From NCBI GenBank assembly GCA_009846005.1, contig VXYL01000004.1, forward strand, positions 1 to 44,071: DNA of 44,071 nt, given 5' to 3'. This DNA is from Gammaproteobacteria bacterium (GTDB lineage Bacteria > Pseudomonadota > Gammaproteobacteria > Pseudomonadales > Azotimanducaceae). The translations under genes were made by a program, and so were the position numbers. Positions 7,624-17,237 of this stretch are shown piece by piece. Under the pieces are notes generated by a model, which made no database searches, was not told where the DNA came from, and saw nothing but the letters and a program-made list of their open reading frames with translations. The stretch's first letter is position 1. Each line of letters starts with the position of its first letter.

Positions 7624-8394
7624 TCACCCGATGCCGGACTCGCTCGCAATCGTCGCGCGTCCGCACCCCAGCGTCGCCATGCGGAAGGCGCGCCCGGCGA
7701 CGTTGACGCGGAGGGTTTCGTCGGCGAAATAGCACCGATCGAACAACACGATGTCGCCGGGCGAGATCGATCCCAGGTCGGTAGCCGACAACTCGGTGCT
7801 GCCCAGTTCGAACGTCACCGGAACCGGCACCTCCCCGCAGTCGCAGCGCAACGCGCCACGCGCCAAGGTCTCCACCGTCGCTGCCGGCAATGGCGAACTC
7901 AGCTCCACCAGCACGGAGCAGCGGACCCCGCCCGCCGGATCGCCGATGTCGAATAGAAGCGCGACCGCAAGTCCGTCCGCAACCGCCTCCGCGCCAGCGT
8001 CAGCGTCCAGCACGTCTTCCAGGATGACTTCTGCATCCAGCCATTGCCTTAAGGCCGCCAAGGGGCCAACCAGCGCCGTCTCGAGCACGGCGGCCTGCAA
8101 CTCCTTGTCCAGCACCTGGAACGCGGGCGCGGCAACAAGGCCGCCGATCAGCGTCTCGACCGCAGTGGCATCGAGGCGAGCCCGCTGCCCGCTGCCACCA
8201 ATGCGAATGCCAAGCGTCAGATACGGCTCGTATGTGTCAACCGGCAGCCGCACCCGAACCGTCCAGGTGCCCCCGCCTGCGGCAAGCTCCGCAGTCGCGG
8301 CACCCGACACGACGGCGTTGACCGACCCGACCAGCGCCTCCGCCAACGGCGGGTATGCCAAGGGCCGCGCGCCGGCCCTATCCGTTGCGGACAT
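7624..8394 (-). CDS. sctQ: T3SS sorting-platform protein SctQ, N-terminal part with SpoA1
   Basis: A 256-residue protein equivalent to the N-terminal and first SpoA (surface presentation of antigens) domain of SctQ/YscQ, part of the cytoplasmic sorting platform. The SpoA1-like segment spans about residues 189-250 and includes VPVTFELGSTELSATDLGSI and SPGDIVLFDR. A typical SctQ is 300-370 residues and continues into a second SpoA domain; this one stops after the first. The missing part is present as a separate gene at 24644-24955 on the other strand. It is the last gene of the long minus-strand operon and overlaps the sctP stop. The ATG at 8394 is used; an ATG at 8403 is possible. Fold assignment rests on domain pattern and position after sctN-sctO-sctP. 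Confidence 0.8.
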   Translation of the reverse strand: MSATDRAGARPLAYPPLAEALVGSVNAVVSGAATAELAAGGGTWTVRVRLPVDTYEPYLTLGIRIGGSGQRARLDATAVETLIGGLVAAPAFQVLDKELQAAVLETALVGPLAALRQWLDAEVILEDVLDADAGAEAVADGLAVALLFDIGDPAGGVRCSVLVELSSPLPAATVETLARGALRCDCGEVPVPVTFELGSTELSATDLGSISPGDIVLFDRCYFADETLRVNVAGRAFRMATLGCGRATIASESGIG

Positions 8395-10057
8395 CGGACC
8401 CATCCGGTTCGACGGTGTCCTCGGCGATGTACCGCTGACGCGACCGCCCCTCGGCATCGTCGCGGTCCAGACCACCGGATTGCGGCGTAGTCACACCAAG
8501 TTGCACGCGCTCGCCAGGCAGCCGCTCCGCAAGCGTCTGCCGCAGAACGGATTGATTCTCCGCCAAGAACCGCTGCGACGCTTCCGTCGGCGCCTCGAAG
8601 ACCACGCGAAGCTCTCCTGCCTCCCGGTATATCCGGATGCTGCTACCGTCGAGAACCGATGCGTTGAGCCCGATGCGGATCTCGTCGGACCTGCCCGACT
8701 GCGGAACGGAGACCAAGATACGGTCGACGACCTCGCGAGTCGTCGCGGCGACATCCCGGGTCGGCGACTGTTCGGCCGGCGCTACGGCGGACGCGGACGG
8801 CGCGGAACCGTCAGCGGCGATCATGCTCGATACCTGCTCAACCTCGGCGGCACCCGTCTCAATGGCGTCCGGTTCGCGCCCGGCCTCCGGCGGCGTCTCC
8901 TCTTCGACCGAGGCCCGGGAACTACGTTCGGCGACGCCTGGCATCGGCCGCCCATCGCCGGACCCGGGAACGCGCGGGTCAGCGTCCACGACTCCGCCGG
9001 GGACGTCGTGCCGCAACGTATCGCCGACCGACCGCATTCGTCCCCGCGCCGGCGCATGCGTGTCTACACCACCGGCGTCCGGCGCGCCATGCGCCGGTCT
9101 CCGCGTGCCGGCAACAGTCGGTGACCCGATGGATGCGCGGTCGCTGGTTTCCCGGGATCTCGAATCCCTGGGCCTCGGCGGGGCCACCGGTCCGGGCGGA
9201 GTGCCGGTCGCGGTGGACGCGACGCGTTCAGGGCGGCTCGGCGTCGGCGGGCCGGTCCCCGATATCGGCGGGTTTGTGCGACCCAAGGTTCGGCCCGGGT
9301 CGGCCGCCGTCGGTCCGACTGCTGGCGCAGCGGTAGTCGCCGATGGCCGAGCATTGGTCTGAATCTCGTCCCGCGGGCCCGAGATCGGCGGCGCCGTTCG
9401 GTGCGGACCGCCTTCGGCGGTGGCAGTCGGGGCAGTGGCGGGCGCGCCTACAACCCCTTCCCGGGCGAGGGTTTCCCGCCCATCGGCATGCCCACTGCCG
9501 GTATGCGCAACGCGCTCGGCTTGCCCTGGCGGATCTGTCAGCGCGCTTCCTACGGCCTCCGTCGCGACGCTTCCGCGTACGTCCGCCCGTGCCACGCCAA
9601 CAGGGGCCATGCGCTCCGTCCGTCCGGACGGAACGGAGGCTCTTTCCACGGGTTTCCCGGCGACGGCGTGCCGTTGCCGGCCTCCGCCAGCAGGCGTCAT
9701 GCGCTGGCCCTGCCGGGAAGGGTCAGCCGGTGCCCTTTCCGCGGCTTCTGCGGGGGCCGCGGCGGTCGCTTCGCGCCCTGCTGCCCCTCCCCCGCCGGCG
9801 GGTGCCGCGTGTTCCGCCTGCCCCGACGCGTCGGACGGCGAGCTATCCGCCGCCTTCGAGGTCGCGAAACGACCTAGCGAGCGGTTTATCGCCCGGCGCG
9901 TCTCGGGCGCCTGTGCCTCGTTCAACTCGTCGCCGTGCGCGAGCGCCTCGTCGAACGCGCGCTCGTTCTCCGGCGCGGCGCGCTCCTGGGTCGGCGGCGC
10001 AACCGCCGGCGCCGCTGCGGCACCGGGGTTGCCCGGCACGCCTTTAATGTCGCTCAT
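8378..10057 (-). CDS. sctP: T3SS needle-length regulator SctP (YscP-like)
   Basis: A 559-residue Pro/Ala/Gly-rich protein in the sctP position between sctO and sctQ. SctP acts as a secreted molecular ruler and triggers the SctU substrate switch. The conserved C-terminal type III substrate-specificity domain is at about residues 458-523 (counted from the ATG), including DEIRIGLNASVLDGSSIRIY and LRVVFEAPTEASQRFLAENQ. The middle is disordered-type sequence with four degenerate 31-36-residue repeats (DNA 9437-9832) built on a D-P-x-G-Q-A-E-R-M-A-P-type core. The whole is near the length of large YscP alleles, which would predict a long needle. ATG at 10057 is used; a GTG at 10072 overlaps the sctO stop (GTGA) and could be the coupled start. 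Confidence 0.82.
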   Translation of the reverse strand: MSDIKGVPGNPGAAAAPAVAPPTQERAAPENERAFDEALAHGDELNEAQAPETRRAINRSLGRFATSKAADSSPSDASGQAEHAAPAGGGGAAGREATAAAPAEAAERAPADPSRQGQRMTPAGGGRQRHAVAGKPVERASVPSGRTERMAPVGVARADVRGSVATEAVGSALTDPPGQAERVAHTGSGHADGRETLAREGVVGAPATAPTATAEGGPHRTAPPISGPRDEIQTNARPSATTAAPAVGPTAADPGRTLGRTNPPISGTGPPTPSRPERVASTATGTPPGPVAPPRPRDSRSRETSDRASIGSPTVAGTRRPAHGAPDAGGVDTHAPARGRMRSVGDTLRHDVPGGVVDADPRVPGSGDGRPMPGVAERSSRASVEEETPPEAGREPDAIETGAAEVEQVSSMIAADGSAPSASAVAPAEQSPTRDVAATTREVVDRILVSVPQSGRSDEIRIGLNASVLDGSSIRIYREAGELRVVFEAPTEASQRFLAENQSVLRQTLAERLPGERVQLGVTTPQSGGLDRDDAEGRSRQRYIAEDTVEPDGSDVRNG

Positions 10058-10068
10058 GGCATCCCCAC

Positions 10069-10527
10069 TCACGACCTTCCCGACATGGCATCCTCCGCCT
10101 CCTCGTCCTCGCGGGCCTGCGCGGCCCGCTGCTCATCCGCGGCCAGCGTCTGGCCGTAGTCCTCGAACTTGGTCACTTCCCGGTTCGCCTCTAGGCGCCG
10201 CTGACGCGCCTCCGCCAGATTTGCTGCGGCACGGTTTGCCGCCTCGACGGCGTCAACCAGCTCCTCGTCGAGTTGGAGGTGGCGCTGGCGCAGTGCGCCG
10301 ACGGCCTCGCGGTACTTCGCGAGCACGTCGCGGCTTACATTCCGGCCGTGCAGCTCCGCGTACAGGCGTTCCTTCTCGGTGGCCTGCCACCTTGCATACT
10401 CGGCAAGATCCCGCTGCTTCGCCTCCCGAGCAGCCTCTGCGCGTTGCGCCGCGTCCTTCGCTTCGGCTAGGGCCGTCGCGGCGCTGTCCTCGCGGCGGCG
10501 CTTGATGCGCATCAGTTCGTCGAGCAT
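10069..10527 (-). CDS. sctO: T3SS stalk protein SctO (YscO/FliJ-like)
   Basis: A 152-residue, highly charged, almost entirely alpha-helical protein with long heptad character from residue 10 to 140, as expected for the FliJ/YscO coiled-coil stalk that sits in the pore of the ATPase hexamer and recycles chaperones of late substrates. Primary sequence of SctO is poorly conserved, so the call depends on composition, length and the order sctN-sctO-sctP. It begins with an ATG two bases after the sctN stop; its own stop overlaps the GTG that could start sctP, which implies translational coupling. Confidence 0.82.
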   Translation of the reverse strand: MLDELMRIKRRREDSAATALAEAKDAAQRAEAAREAKQRDLAEYARWQATEKERLYAELHGRNVSRDVLAKYREAVGALRQRHLQLDEELVDAVEAANRAAANLAEARQRRLEANREVTKFEDYGQTLAADEQRAAQAREDEEAEDAMSGRS

Positions 10528-10529
10528 GC

Positions 10530-11885
10530 CTAGCCCCCGACCGCCTGTCGAAGTCGCTCGGTTGTCTCCTCCAGGCTCGACCGCTCGAACATGCCCTGCT
10601 TGAGTACGGCGTTGATCGGCTCCACCCTGTCGATCGCCTCGTCGGCGAGGGCGTCCGCGCCGCGCTTGTACTCGCCGATCCGGACCAGGAGTTCAACCTC
10701 GCGATACTTGGCGAGCAGCTCCCGTGCGCGGCCCGCCACGCGCAGGTGGTCCGGTCCGACGATGTGATTCATCACCCGGCTCACGCTCGCGAGCACGTCG
10801 ACGGCAGGATAGTGGTTCGCCTGCGCCAACGAGCGCGACAGGATGATGTGGCCGTCGAGAATCGACCGCGTCTCGTCGGCCACGGGTTCGGTCATGTCAT
10901 CGCCCTCGACGAGGACTGTGTAGAGTGCGGTGATCGAGCCGGCGTCGGACTGGCCGGCCCGTTCCATGAGCTGCGGCAGCGCCGCGAACACCGACGGCGG
11001 GAAACCCCTTCGCGTCGGCGGTTCGCCCGCTGCCAGCCCGATCTCGCGTTGCGCGCGCGCGAAGCGCGTGACGGAGTCCATCATTAGCAGGACGCGCATG
11101 TCCCGGTCGCGGAAGTACTCGGCGATCGCCGTGGCGACGTAGGCCGCCTTCAGTCGCTCCATCGCCGGGCGCTCCGACGTCGCCACGACCACGACGGACT
11201 GCTTGAGCCCCTCGGCGCCGATGTCCTGCTCGATGAACTCGCGGACCTCCCGGCCCCGCTCGCCGATCAGCGCAAGAACCTTGACGTCCGCCGCGGCGTT
11301 ACGGATGAGCATCGACAGCAGCGTGCTCTTGCCGCCTCCCGCGGCCGCGAAGATGCCCATGCGTTGACCCTCACCGCAGGTAAGCAGCCCGTCCAGCACG
11401 CGCACGCCCGTGCCGAGCGGCGTGTCGATCACCTTGCGCTGCATCGGATCCGGTGGCTCGGCGAGTACCGGGTAGTTCGCTCGGCAATCCGCCGGGCCGC
11501 CGTCGAGAGGCCGTCCGAGGCCGTCAAGAACCCGACCAAGCAGGCCGTCGCCCACCGCCACCTCGCGGCGGCGTCCCGTGGCGGCCACCGGCGTCTCGGC
11601 AGAGATACCCACCGTCGTGCCCAACGGCGACAGCAGTACGTCATGGCCCTCGAAACCGACCACCTCGGCCAAGGTCTCGGGCTCGTGCGCACCGTTGCCC
11701 TCAAGGCGGCACAGGTCGCCGACGCCGACACGGCCGACGGCTGCACGGACCAGCGAACCGGTCACGCCGACCACGCGGCCCCGCCGCTTGACCAGCGGCG
11801 CCGTACGCAGGGCGTGCTCAATGCCGTCCATCGTGCGGTCCAGCATCGCGCGCACGTCTACGCCGTCCTTCATTGCGCCTTCCAT
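10530..11885 (-). CDS. sctN: T3SS ATPase SctN
   Basis: A 451-residue F1-beta-like ATPase that unfolds substrates and strips chaperones at the export gate. Walker A is AAGGGKST (residues 181-188). The Walker-B-type strand is VLLMMD (265-270). The catalytic Glu is in [11 protein letters not shown], and the arginine-finger segment is ASVSRVMN near residue 370. The N-terminal oligomerisation domain and C-terminal helical domain are both present, so the protein looks complete and active. AGGAGG lies 7 bases before the ATG, one of the best ribosome sites in the window. It starts 11 bases after the sctV stop and is followed by sctO. Confidence 0.96.
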   Translation of the reverse strand: MEGAMKDGVDVRAMLDRTMDGIEHALRTAPLVKRRGRVVGVTGSLVRAAVGRVGVGDLCRLEGNGAHEPETLAEVVGFEGHDVLLSPLGTTVGISAETPVAATGRRREVAVGDGLLGRVLDGLGRPLDGGPADCRANYPVLAEPPDPMQRKVIDTPLGTGVRVLDGLLTCGEGQRMGIFAAAGGGKSTLLSMLIRNAAADVKVLALIGERGREVREFIEQDIGAEGLKQSVVVVATSERPAMERLKAAYVATAIAEYFRDRDMRVLLMMDSVTRFARAQREIGLAAGEPPTRRGFPPSVFAALPQLMERAGQSDAGSITALYTVLVEGDDMTEPVADETRSILDGHIILSRSLAQANHYPAVDVLASVSRVMNHIVGPDHLRVAGRARELLAKYREVELLVRIGEYKRGADALADEAIDRVEPINAVLKQGMFERSSLEETTERLRQAVGG

Positions 11886-11896
11886 CGCGCGCCCTC

Positions 11897-14008
11897 CTAC
11901 AGCGCAATCCGCCCCAGGGGCTGCACCGTCACCTCCGGGGTCAGCTCCTGAAACGACAGCACGGCAAGGTCGGAGATCTCAAGCTCCAGCATCTTGCGCA
12001 CATAGCGGCGGATGTCCATGGCCGTGACGACCACGGGCTTGTGTTCCAGGCGACCGATGTCGCCGACCAGCGATTTCGCCTGCGCGACCAGCTGCCGCGT
12101 CGCCGACGGCTCGAGCGCGAGGTAGTTCCCGGACGCCGTCTGGCGGATGCCGCCACGCACGAGTTCCTCAACGTCCTCGTCGAGCAGGTACGCCGACAGG
12201 ACGTTCTGGTCGCTGCTGTACTTGTAGCTGATGTAGCGCTTGAGATTGCCGCGGACGTACTCGGTTAGAACCACGACGTCCTTCTCCTGCTGGCCCCATT
12301 CGACCAGCGACTCGAGGATCAGCCGCACATTGCGGATGGAGATGTCCTCGCCCACCAAGCGCTTGAACACTTCCGTCGTCTGGTTGACCGGCAGGACGCG
12401 CTGCGCCTCCTTGATGAGGTCTGGAAAGGTCTGCTCGAGGCGCCCGAACAGGTTGTAGGTCTCCTGGATGCCGATGAACTCCTCGGCATACCGCTTCATC
12501 ACGTAGGCGAGGTGGAAGGTCAGCACGCGGTGCATTTCGAGATAGGACATCGACGCCTCGGCAAGTGCTTCGGCATGGGCGCTGTCGAGCCAGACCGTCG
12601 GCACATTCGGCAGGAACGGCTCGCCGGTTTCGTGCGGAAGCCTCAGGACATCGAGTTGGCGCGGACTGTCCGCATAGAGCACGTTTCCGGGGCGCAGTTC
12701 GCCCCGGGCCACGGGAATCTCCTGGAGCAGGATGGCATAGGCGTTCTCCGCGAGGTTCTCATTGAAGCGCACGTGCATGCCTGGGAACGGCACGCCGAGA
12801 TCGAGATAGAGTGCGCGGCGGACTTTCGCCGCCTCCCGGTTGAGCGCGGGCATGTCGAGGTGCTCCTGAAGCGATGCGGAGATGTCCATCAAAAGCGGCG
12901 CGCCGAGCGTGATCTCCTGCTCGCCGCGAAGCTCCGCCTCCACCTCCGCCTCCGTGCTGGCCTCGGCGGGCACGGGTGTCAGCACCGCGGCGACGTCGCG
13001 CTCCGCCGCCCCGGCACGCCGACGCGAAGCCCGCATCAGTAGAATTCCCGTGCCGCCCGTGACCGTGGCGAGGGCTAGGAAGGTCACCGTCGGGAACCCG
13101 GGGATCAGGCTGAACGCCACCATGAGCGCCCCGGCCACCAGCAGCGCCTTTGGCTGGGCACCGAACTGCTCGCCGATGTCGGTGGCTAGGTTCTCCGTAT
13201 CGTCGGTGCTGACCCGCGTGACGATGATCCCCGCCGTCATCGCGATCAGGAGCGCCGGTATCTGTGCCACGAGGCCGTCGCCGATGGTGAGGATCGAGTA
13301 GACCTGCATCGCCTCCTCGATGCTCATGCCTCGCTGCGTCACCCCGATCACCAACCCGCCGACCAGATTGACGGCGATGATGATGAGTCCGGCGATGGCG
13401 TCGCCCTTGACGAATTTCATGGCGCCGTCCATGGAGCCGTAGAGCTGGCTCTCCTTCTCCACCTTCTCGCGCCGCCGACGCGCCTCGTTCATATCGATCA
13501 CGCCGGCGCGCATGTCGCCGTCGATGCTCATCTGCTTGCCCGGCATCGCATCCAGGGAGAACCGCGCGCTCACTTCGGCAACCCGCTCGGCGCCCTTGGT
13601 GATCACCAGGAACTGCACGATCGTGATGATGAGGAAGATGACCAGTCCGACCACGAGGTTGCCAGCGACGACGAAATTGCCGAACGTGTCGATGATTGCG
13701 CCCGCATCCGCCTGCAGCAGCACCAGCCGTGTCGTGGCGATCGCCAGCGCGAGGCGAAACAGGGTGGAAAGCAGCAATACCGCCGGGAACGCGAAGAACT
13801 CGCCGGCCGACGAGATGTACACCGCCAGCATGAGCAGCACCACGGCGATGCCCATGCTGGTCCCGATCAGCACGTCGACCAACGCCGTCGGCAACGGCAG
13901 GATCATCATGAAGATGATGGCGACCAGAAGCGATGCGAGCAGGACGTCCTTGCGCTGGGTCAGCGCGTTGAGCGCGTGTTGGACGTTGTCCGGAAAAATC
14001 AGCGCCAA
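11897..14008 (-). CDS. sctV: T3SS export-gate protein SctV
   Basis: A 703-residue inner-membrane protein of the FHIPEP/SctV family. The N-terminal half (about 20-320) holds the transmembrane helices and the conserved cytoplasmic loop with [35 protein letters not shown] and [13 protein letters not shown]. The C-terminal half (about 345-703) is the soluble domain that forms the nonameric ring and binds chaperone-substrate complexes. Length is normal for the family. The start is an unusual TTG at 14008; no in-frame ATG lies before the first membrane helix, and a TTG is consistent with the family N-terminus. It follows sctX-sctY as in Yersinia. Confidence 0.96.
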   Translation of the reverse strand: MALIFPDNVQHALNALTQRKDVLLASLLVAIIFMMILPLPTALVDVLIGTSMGIAVVLLMLAVYISSAGEFFAFPAVLLLSTLFRLALAIATTRLVLLQADAGAIIDTFGNFVVAGNLVVGLVIFLIITIVQFLVITKGAERVAEVSARFSLDAMPGKQMSIDGDMRAGVIDMNEARRRREKVEKESQLYGSMDGAMKFVKGDAIAGLIIIAVNLVGGLVIGVTQRGMSIEEAMQVYSILTIGDGLVAQIPALLIAMTAGIIVTRVSTDDTENLATDIGEQFGAQPKALLVAGALMVAFSLIPGFPTVTFLALATVTGGTGILLMRASRRRAGAAERDVAAVLTPVPAEASTEAEVEAELRGEQEITLGAPLLMDISASLQEHLDMPALNREAAKVRRALYLDLGVPFPGMHVRFNENLAENAYAILLQEIPVARGELRPGNVLYADSPRQLDVLRLPHETGEPFLPNVPTVWLDSAHAEALAEASMSYLEMHRVLTFHLAYVMKRYAEEFIGIQETYNLFGRLEQTFPDLIKEAQRVLPVNQTTEVFKRLVGEDISIRNVRLILESLVEWGQQEKDVVVLTEYVRGNLKRYISYKYSSDQNVLSAYLLDEDVEELVRGGIRQTASGNYLALEPSATRQLVAQAKSLVGDIGRLEHKPVVVTAMDIRRYVRKMLELEISDLAVLSFQELTPEVTVQPLGRIAL

Positions 14009-14066
14009 TGGTCCGCGCGCGCCGCCGTCCGCTCACGGATCCGGGCCGATCTGCCAGCAATCCCCA

Positions 14067-14366
14067 TCAGGCTTCCCCGCTGGTCGCGCCGCGCCGCAGC
14101 ATTTCCATCGCGGCCCGGTCTGCGGCGGCGAGAGGCTCAAGCAGAACGTCGTTCGCCAATGCGGCGGCGCGGTCTTGGTCACCATCGAGCCAGCAGGCGT
14201 AGGCGAGCATCTTCCGGCACTGCACGTTCCCGGGCTCGATCATGCGGAGCAGATCGAGCAGCGCCGCGGCGCGCTCCCCGCGGCGCTGGAGAAGCTCATT
14301 GTGCGCCGCCACCAGGAGCCACGAGGCGTGGTCCTCCCCAAGCGCATCGAGCGTACCCGCCGCCAT
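14067..14366 (-). CDS. sctY: T3SS SctY (YscY-like) chaperone
   Basis: A 99-residue TPR-like helical protein. SctY (YscY) binds SctX and the SctV cytoplasmic ring and is confined to Ysc-type systems. The helices include HASWLLVAAHNELLQRRGER and CRKMLAYACWLDGDQDRAAA, a paired-helix pattern typical of this family. No membrane segment. It lies between sctX (5 bases upstream) and sctV (58 bases downstream), exactly as in the Yersinia yscX-yscY-yscV order, which strengthens the call. Confidence 0.82.
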   Translation of the reverse strand: MAAGTLDALGEDHASWLLVAAHNELLQRRGERAAALLDLLRMIEPGNVQCRKMLAYACWLDGDQDRAAALANDVLLEPLAAADRAAMEMLRRGATSGEA

Positions 14367-14371
14367 GTGCG

Positions 14372-14752
14372 TCAGGCTCTGATCAGCGCGCTTCGCGCAC
14401 CGTCGAGCGCCGCGAAATCGGCCTTCATGGCGAGCAGCAGCGCCCGCGCCGACTGCACGACCCGCCCGGTCTCGTCCTCTTCCGCCGCGTGATCGCGCGT
14501 CGCGGTCTCGATTTCCTCGAAAAGCTGCCGGTAGCGATCCGGCACGACCACGTAGGGGTTCGCGAGGCGCGGACGAATTGCGCGGGCCATTGCCTTCTCG
14601 CTGCCGTCAAGCTTGAACACGGTATGAACATGGGACGCGATCGCCGCGCCCGCCGGTAGGGCGACCCTGCGCTGCGGGTAGTCGGTGGGCGACGCGTCAA
14701 TGGCGCGTTGGTAGGAAACGCCCTCGATACCGAAAGCCACTGCGACGGCCAT
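14372..14752 (-). CDS. sctX: T3SS SctX (YscX-like) export substrate
   Basis: A 126-residue protein in the yscX position between sycN and sctY. SctX is an early secreted protein that needs SctY as its partner and is essential for secretion in Ysc systems. Visible family traits are the N-terminal GIEGVSY segment, a central VALPAG turn, ARAIRPRLANPYVVVPDRY and a helical C-terminus (SARALLLAMKADFAAL). ATG at 14752 directly follows the SycN stop. The match is by short motifs and by order; sequence alone would be less certain. Confidence 0.78.
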   Translation of the reverse strand: MAVAVAFGIEGVSYQRAIDASPTDYPQRRVALPAGAAIASHVHTVFKLDGSEKAMARAIRPRLANPYVVVPDRYRQLFEEIETATRDHAAEEDETGRVVQSARALLLAMKADFAALDGARSALIRA

Positions 14753-14755
14753 CGC

Positions 14756-15139
14756 CTAGAGTCCCATGTCCGCGTAAATGCCCAGGATCAATCCCAGCGC
14801 ATCGAAAAGGCCGCGCGACTGCGCGCGTTCGACGCGCGCCGCGAGCACGAGGACGTCAGCACCCTTCAGGCCCGCCTGCAGAAAAAACGGATGGTCGTGT
14901 TCGAAGCCGGTGGCGCGCAGCAGAAGGCGTGCCTTGGCCTCCACCTCGGCGACCGGGGCGCGGCGCAGCACCGCCAGGACGACGGTCTCGCCGGTACGCT
15001 CGACGTCGATCAGATACTTGCCTTCCTCCACGGCGAGATTCAGCACGTCCCCCGTCCACGCCCGGGCATCGGCGAACCCGAGCCCCGCGCCGAAGTCCGC
15101 CAGCGCGGCACGCCACCAGTCCGGCCCGGGCTCAATCAT
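14756..15139 (-). CDS. sycN: SycN-like T3SS chaperone
   Basis: A 127-residue protein with the alpha/beta pattern of small T3SS chaperones (CesT/SycN fold). An N-terminal helix WWRAALADFGAGLGF is followed by beta strands (GKYLIDVERTGETVVLAVL) and a C-terminal helix. In Yersinia SycN pairs with YscB to chaperone the gatekeeper YopN; no separate YscB is evident here. Its place between sctW and sctX matches the yopN-tyeA-sycN-yscX order. The ATG at 15139 overlaps the sctW stop and suggests coupling; an in-frame ATG at 15151 is an alternative. Confidence 0.75.
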   Translation of the reverse strand: MIEPGPDWWRAALADFGAGLGFADARAWTGDVLNLAVEEGKYLIDVERTGETVVLAVLRRAPVAEVEAKARLLLRATGFEHDHPFFLQAGLKGADVLVLAARVERAQSRGLFDALGLILGIYADMGL

Positions 15140-16262
15140 CGAAGTCTTCATTGTCAATGGCGATGTCGAGCGCTTGCTGAACGGAGATCATGACGCGATC
15201 CCGCTTGGCCGCGTCGTCGCCGAACGCCTTGAGCGGCACGAAGCGGACCAGTTCCTTGAACCCCTGCAGGAGGTAGATGCCGGCCTGGTCGCCGTGTACG
15301 CCCATCTTCCCCGGCAGCCCGGCGAACGCGTCCGCGGCCTGCCACGCCCGGTCCTGCGCACTAAGCAGCTCGCCGAGCAACTCCCTCGGCGCAGCGGAAT
15401 CCAGGTCCGCATCGAAGTTCCTCCGCACCCGGCGGACGAGGTCCTCGCACTGCTCGTGCACCGAGTTAAGGGCCTTCAACTGGTACATGTCGTCCATGAG
15501 CTGCTTGATGTGCGGCTTCGATACGGACTGTGCGGTCGCCGCCAGATCGGCGCCGAGCCCCCGCAGCAGGAACCGCACCGCGTCGTCGAAATCCCTGCCG
15601 GGATGGTCCGCCACGACGCGCTCGTAGGCCGCGCCTATGTCGGCGCAGTCGAGCACGATGTCGCGGTAGAAGTCCCGTAGTTCCTGGACGTCACTGCCGG
15701 CACGACCTGCGAAGTCGCTGGCCACGGCGGACACGTTTAGGCCCGCCCGGACGGCGGCACCTTGTTCGGCATCCAACTCCGCGATCGCCTCGTCGAGCGC
15801 AGCCACCAGGTGCGGATCCGCCCCTTCCTCAACCGCCTCGTCGCGGGCGAAAGTGAGCGCTAGGTGCTGGTGGGTCCCATCCGCGGAGAACTGTCGGGCG
15901 CGCTCCCTTAGTAGCGCCGCGTCCGCAGCCGTCCCGCCTTCGAGTACCGACGACGCGAACTCGGCCAACCGGGCGTTGCGCTCCACGTCCGGGACGTCGC
16001 GTAGGTACTCGCGGATGCGCTCGAGGCGCGCAGACGACGCGCCGTCGCTGCTACGCAGACGGCGTTGCGAAAGCCGCTTCTCGACCACCTCGCTTTCCGC
16101 GAAGGTCAGTTCCTCGGCAGCATCCTGCAGTTCGGCGGTGGGGTCGCGGACGTGGCGGACGCGCTCGCCGCGGAACCGTCCGTCCGCGGCGGGTGCCTCC
16201 CCGGACCGGGCCACCGGCGCGGCGCCGCCGAGCGGCACGGTCGCATTGACAGTGTCGCTCAC
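15132..16262 (-). CDS. sctW: T3SS gatekeeper SctW (YopN-TyeA fusion)
   Basis: A 376-residue helical protein that fuses the YopN and TyeA parts, as in MxiC, InvE and CopN. SctW blocks translocator and effector export until host contact. The N-terminal 60 residues are secretion-signal and chaperone-binding type (unstructured, Ala/Pro/Arg rich). The helical YopN core runs to about 260 (DVQELRDFYRDIVLDCADIG is characteristic). The TyeA-like end is about 270-376 (HIKQLMDDMYQLKALNSVHE, GFKELVRFVPLKAFGD). The start is GTG at 16262 with a poor ribosome site; the gene lies 27 bases after sctB. Confidence 0.87.
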   Translation of the reverse strand: MSDTVNATVPLGGAAPVARSGEAPAADGRFRGERVRHVRDPTAELQDAAEELTFAESEVVEKRLSQRRLRSSDGASSARLERIREYLRDVPDVERNARLAEFASSVLEGGTAADAALLRERARQFSADGTHQHLALTFARDEAVEEGADPHLVAALDEAIAELDAEQGAAVRAGLNVSAVASDFAGRAGSDVQELRDFYRDIVLDCADIGAAYERVVADHPGRDFDDAVRFLLRGLGADLAATAQSVSKPHIKQLMDDMYQLKALNSVHEQCEDLVRRVRRNFDADLDSAAPRELLGELLSAQDRAWQAADAFAGLPGKMGVHGDQAGIYLLQGFKELVRFVPLKAFGDDAAKRDRVMISVQQALDIAIDNEDFDD

Positions 16263-16289
16263 GCTGCGGTAACCGTGCGCCGTACGGGA

Positions 16290-17237
16290 TCAGGCACGCG
16301 ACCAGACCGCCTTGTTGGTCTGATGGAGGCTTTCGTCCATCTGCTGGAAAACCTGCAGCATGTCCTGGGCGCCTTTCTGCATCGAGTCCGCGAACCCCTT
16401 GGTCCGGTCGAGGTAGGCGCGCTGCTCCTCCGCCCGGGCCTCGGCATCCTTGCTGGCGGCGTCCGTTTGGCGCGACTCGTAGTCCAGCGCCGACTTGATC
16501 ATCTCGCCGGTCGCCGTGGACAGCTTCGACAGGCCCTCGGTCATGAGCGCAACGTTTTGCGAACGCGCCGACAACTGCTGAGAGCGGGTGTGGTCGAGCC
16601 GCCGCGCGGCCGTCTTCCGCTGCGCCGAGTCCTCCTCGACCGTATCCGCCGCCGTCTCCTCGCCCGGCGCCTCCGACGCGGGCGTGGTGGCGGTCTCGCC
16701 AGACACCGTCTCGGCGGGCACTCCCCCCGGCGCCGATGCCGTCGGCGCCTCGACCGTCGGTTCCATCGCAGCGCTGTTCGACGTCATGCGCATCCCCTGG
16801 ATACCGCCGCCGATGCTGATGCCGGCGCTGGCGATCTGGGTGGCGCCGGAGACCACGCCGCCGGCCAGCGCAAGCTTCGCGCTCTTGCGGATGTCGTCCG
16901 CGGAGGCGTGCATCTCGCGCGCCACCGAGTCGATTTGGGCCACCTCCGCGTCCCGCGTCGCGCGGGCGATCTCGGAATCGATCTGCATCATCAAGGCCGC
17001 GATGTGCCCGAAGTCGACGCCAACGTTATCGGCAATCGACTGCATCCCTGCCCCCGCCAGCCCGTAGTCGATCGGCTGCCGGCCGGCAGGCAGCGGTGCC
17101 ACCGACTCCGGCGGCGGGGCGGCGGCCGTGGCTGGTGCCGTGTCGATGGCTGGTCCCGCCGCGGGCGGCGGTGTCGCATCCGGTGCAGGGGTCTCGATCA
17201 TCCGACCGGGGCCGGACACTGGGTCTAGATCGCTCAT
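16290..17237 (-). CDS. sctB: T3SS minor translocator SctB (YopD-like)
   Basis: A 315-residue secreted protein with one hydrophobic segment (about residues 121-148, LALAGGVVSGATQIASAG), an Ala/Pro-rich N-terminus and a long charged helical C-terminus ending near QQMDESLHQTNKAVWSRA. This architecture and length match YopD-type translocators, which insert with SctE into host membranes. The middle (155-205) is low complexity. AGGA lies 7 bases before the ATG. The ATG overlaps the sctC stop (ATGA). It is separated from sctE by the genes 17234-21505, unlike the yopB-yopD pair of Yersinia. Sequence identity to known members is likely low, so the call is by architecture. Confidence 0.75.
   Translation of the reverse strand: MSDLDPVSGPGRMIETPAPDATPPPAAGPAIDTAPATAAAPPPESVAPLPAGRQPIDYGLAGAGMQSIADNVGVDFGHIAALMMQIDSEIARATRDAEVAQIDSVAREMHASADDIRKSAKLALAGGVVSGATQIASAGISIGGGIQGMRMTSNSAAMEPTVEAPTASAPGGVPAETVSGETATTPASEAPGEETAADTVEEDSAQRKTAARRLDHTRSQQLSARSQNVALMTEGLSKLSTATGEMIKSALDYESRQTDAASKDAEARAEEQRAYLDRTKGFADSMQKGAQDMLQVFQQMDESLHQTNKAVWSRA

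Noticed and set aside
7751-9124. Plus-strand frame of 457 codons
   Set aside because: It is antisense to sctQ and sctP. The codon-position GC pattern of GC-rich genes leaves the opposite strand open; the product is low complexity.
12759-14060. Minus-strand frame of 433 codons in another phase of sctV
   Set aside because: Its product is Arg/His-rich out-of-frame sequence while the overlapping frame encodes a full, conserved SctV.
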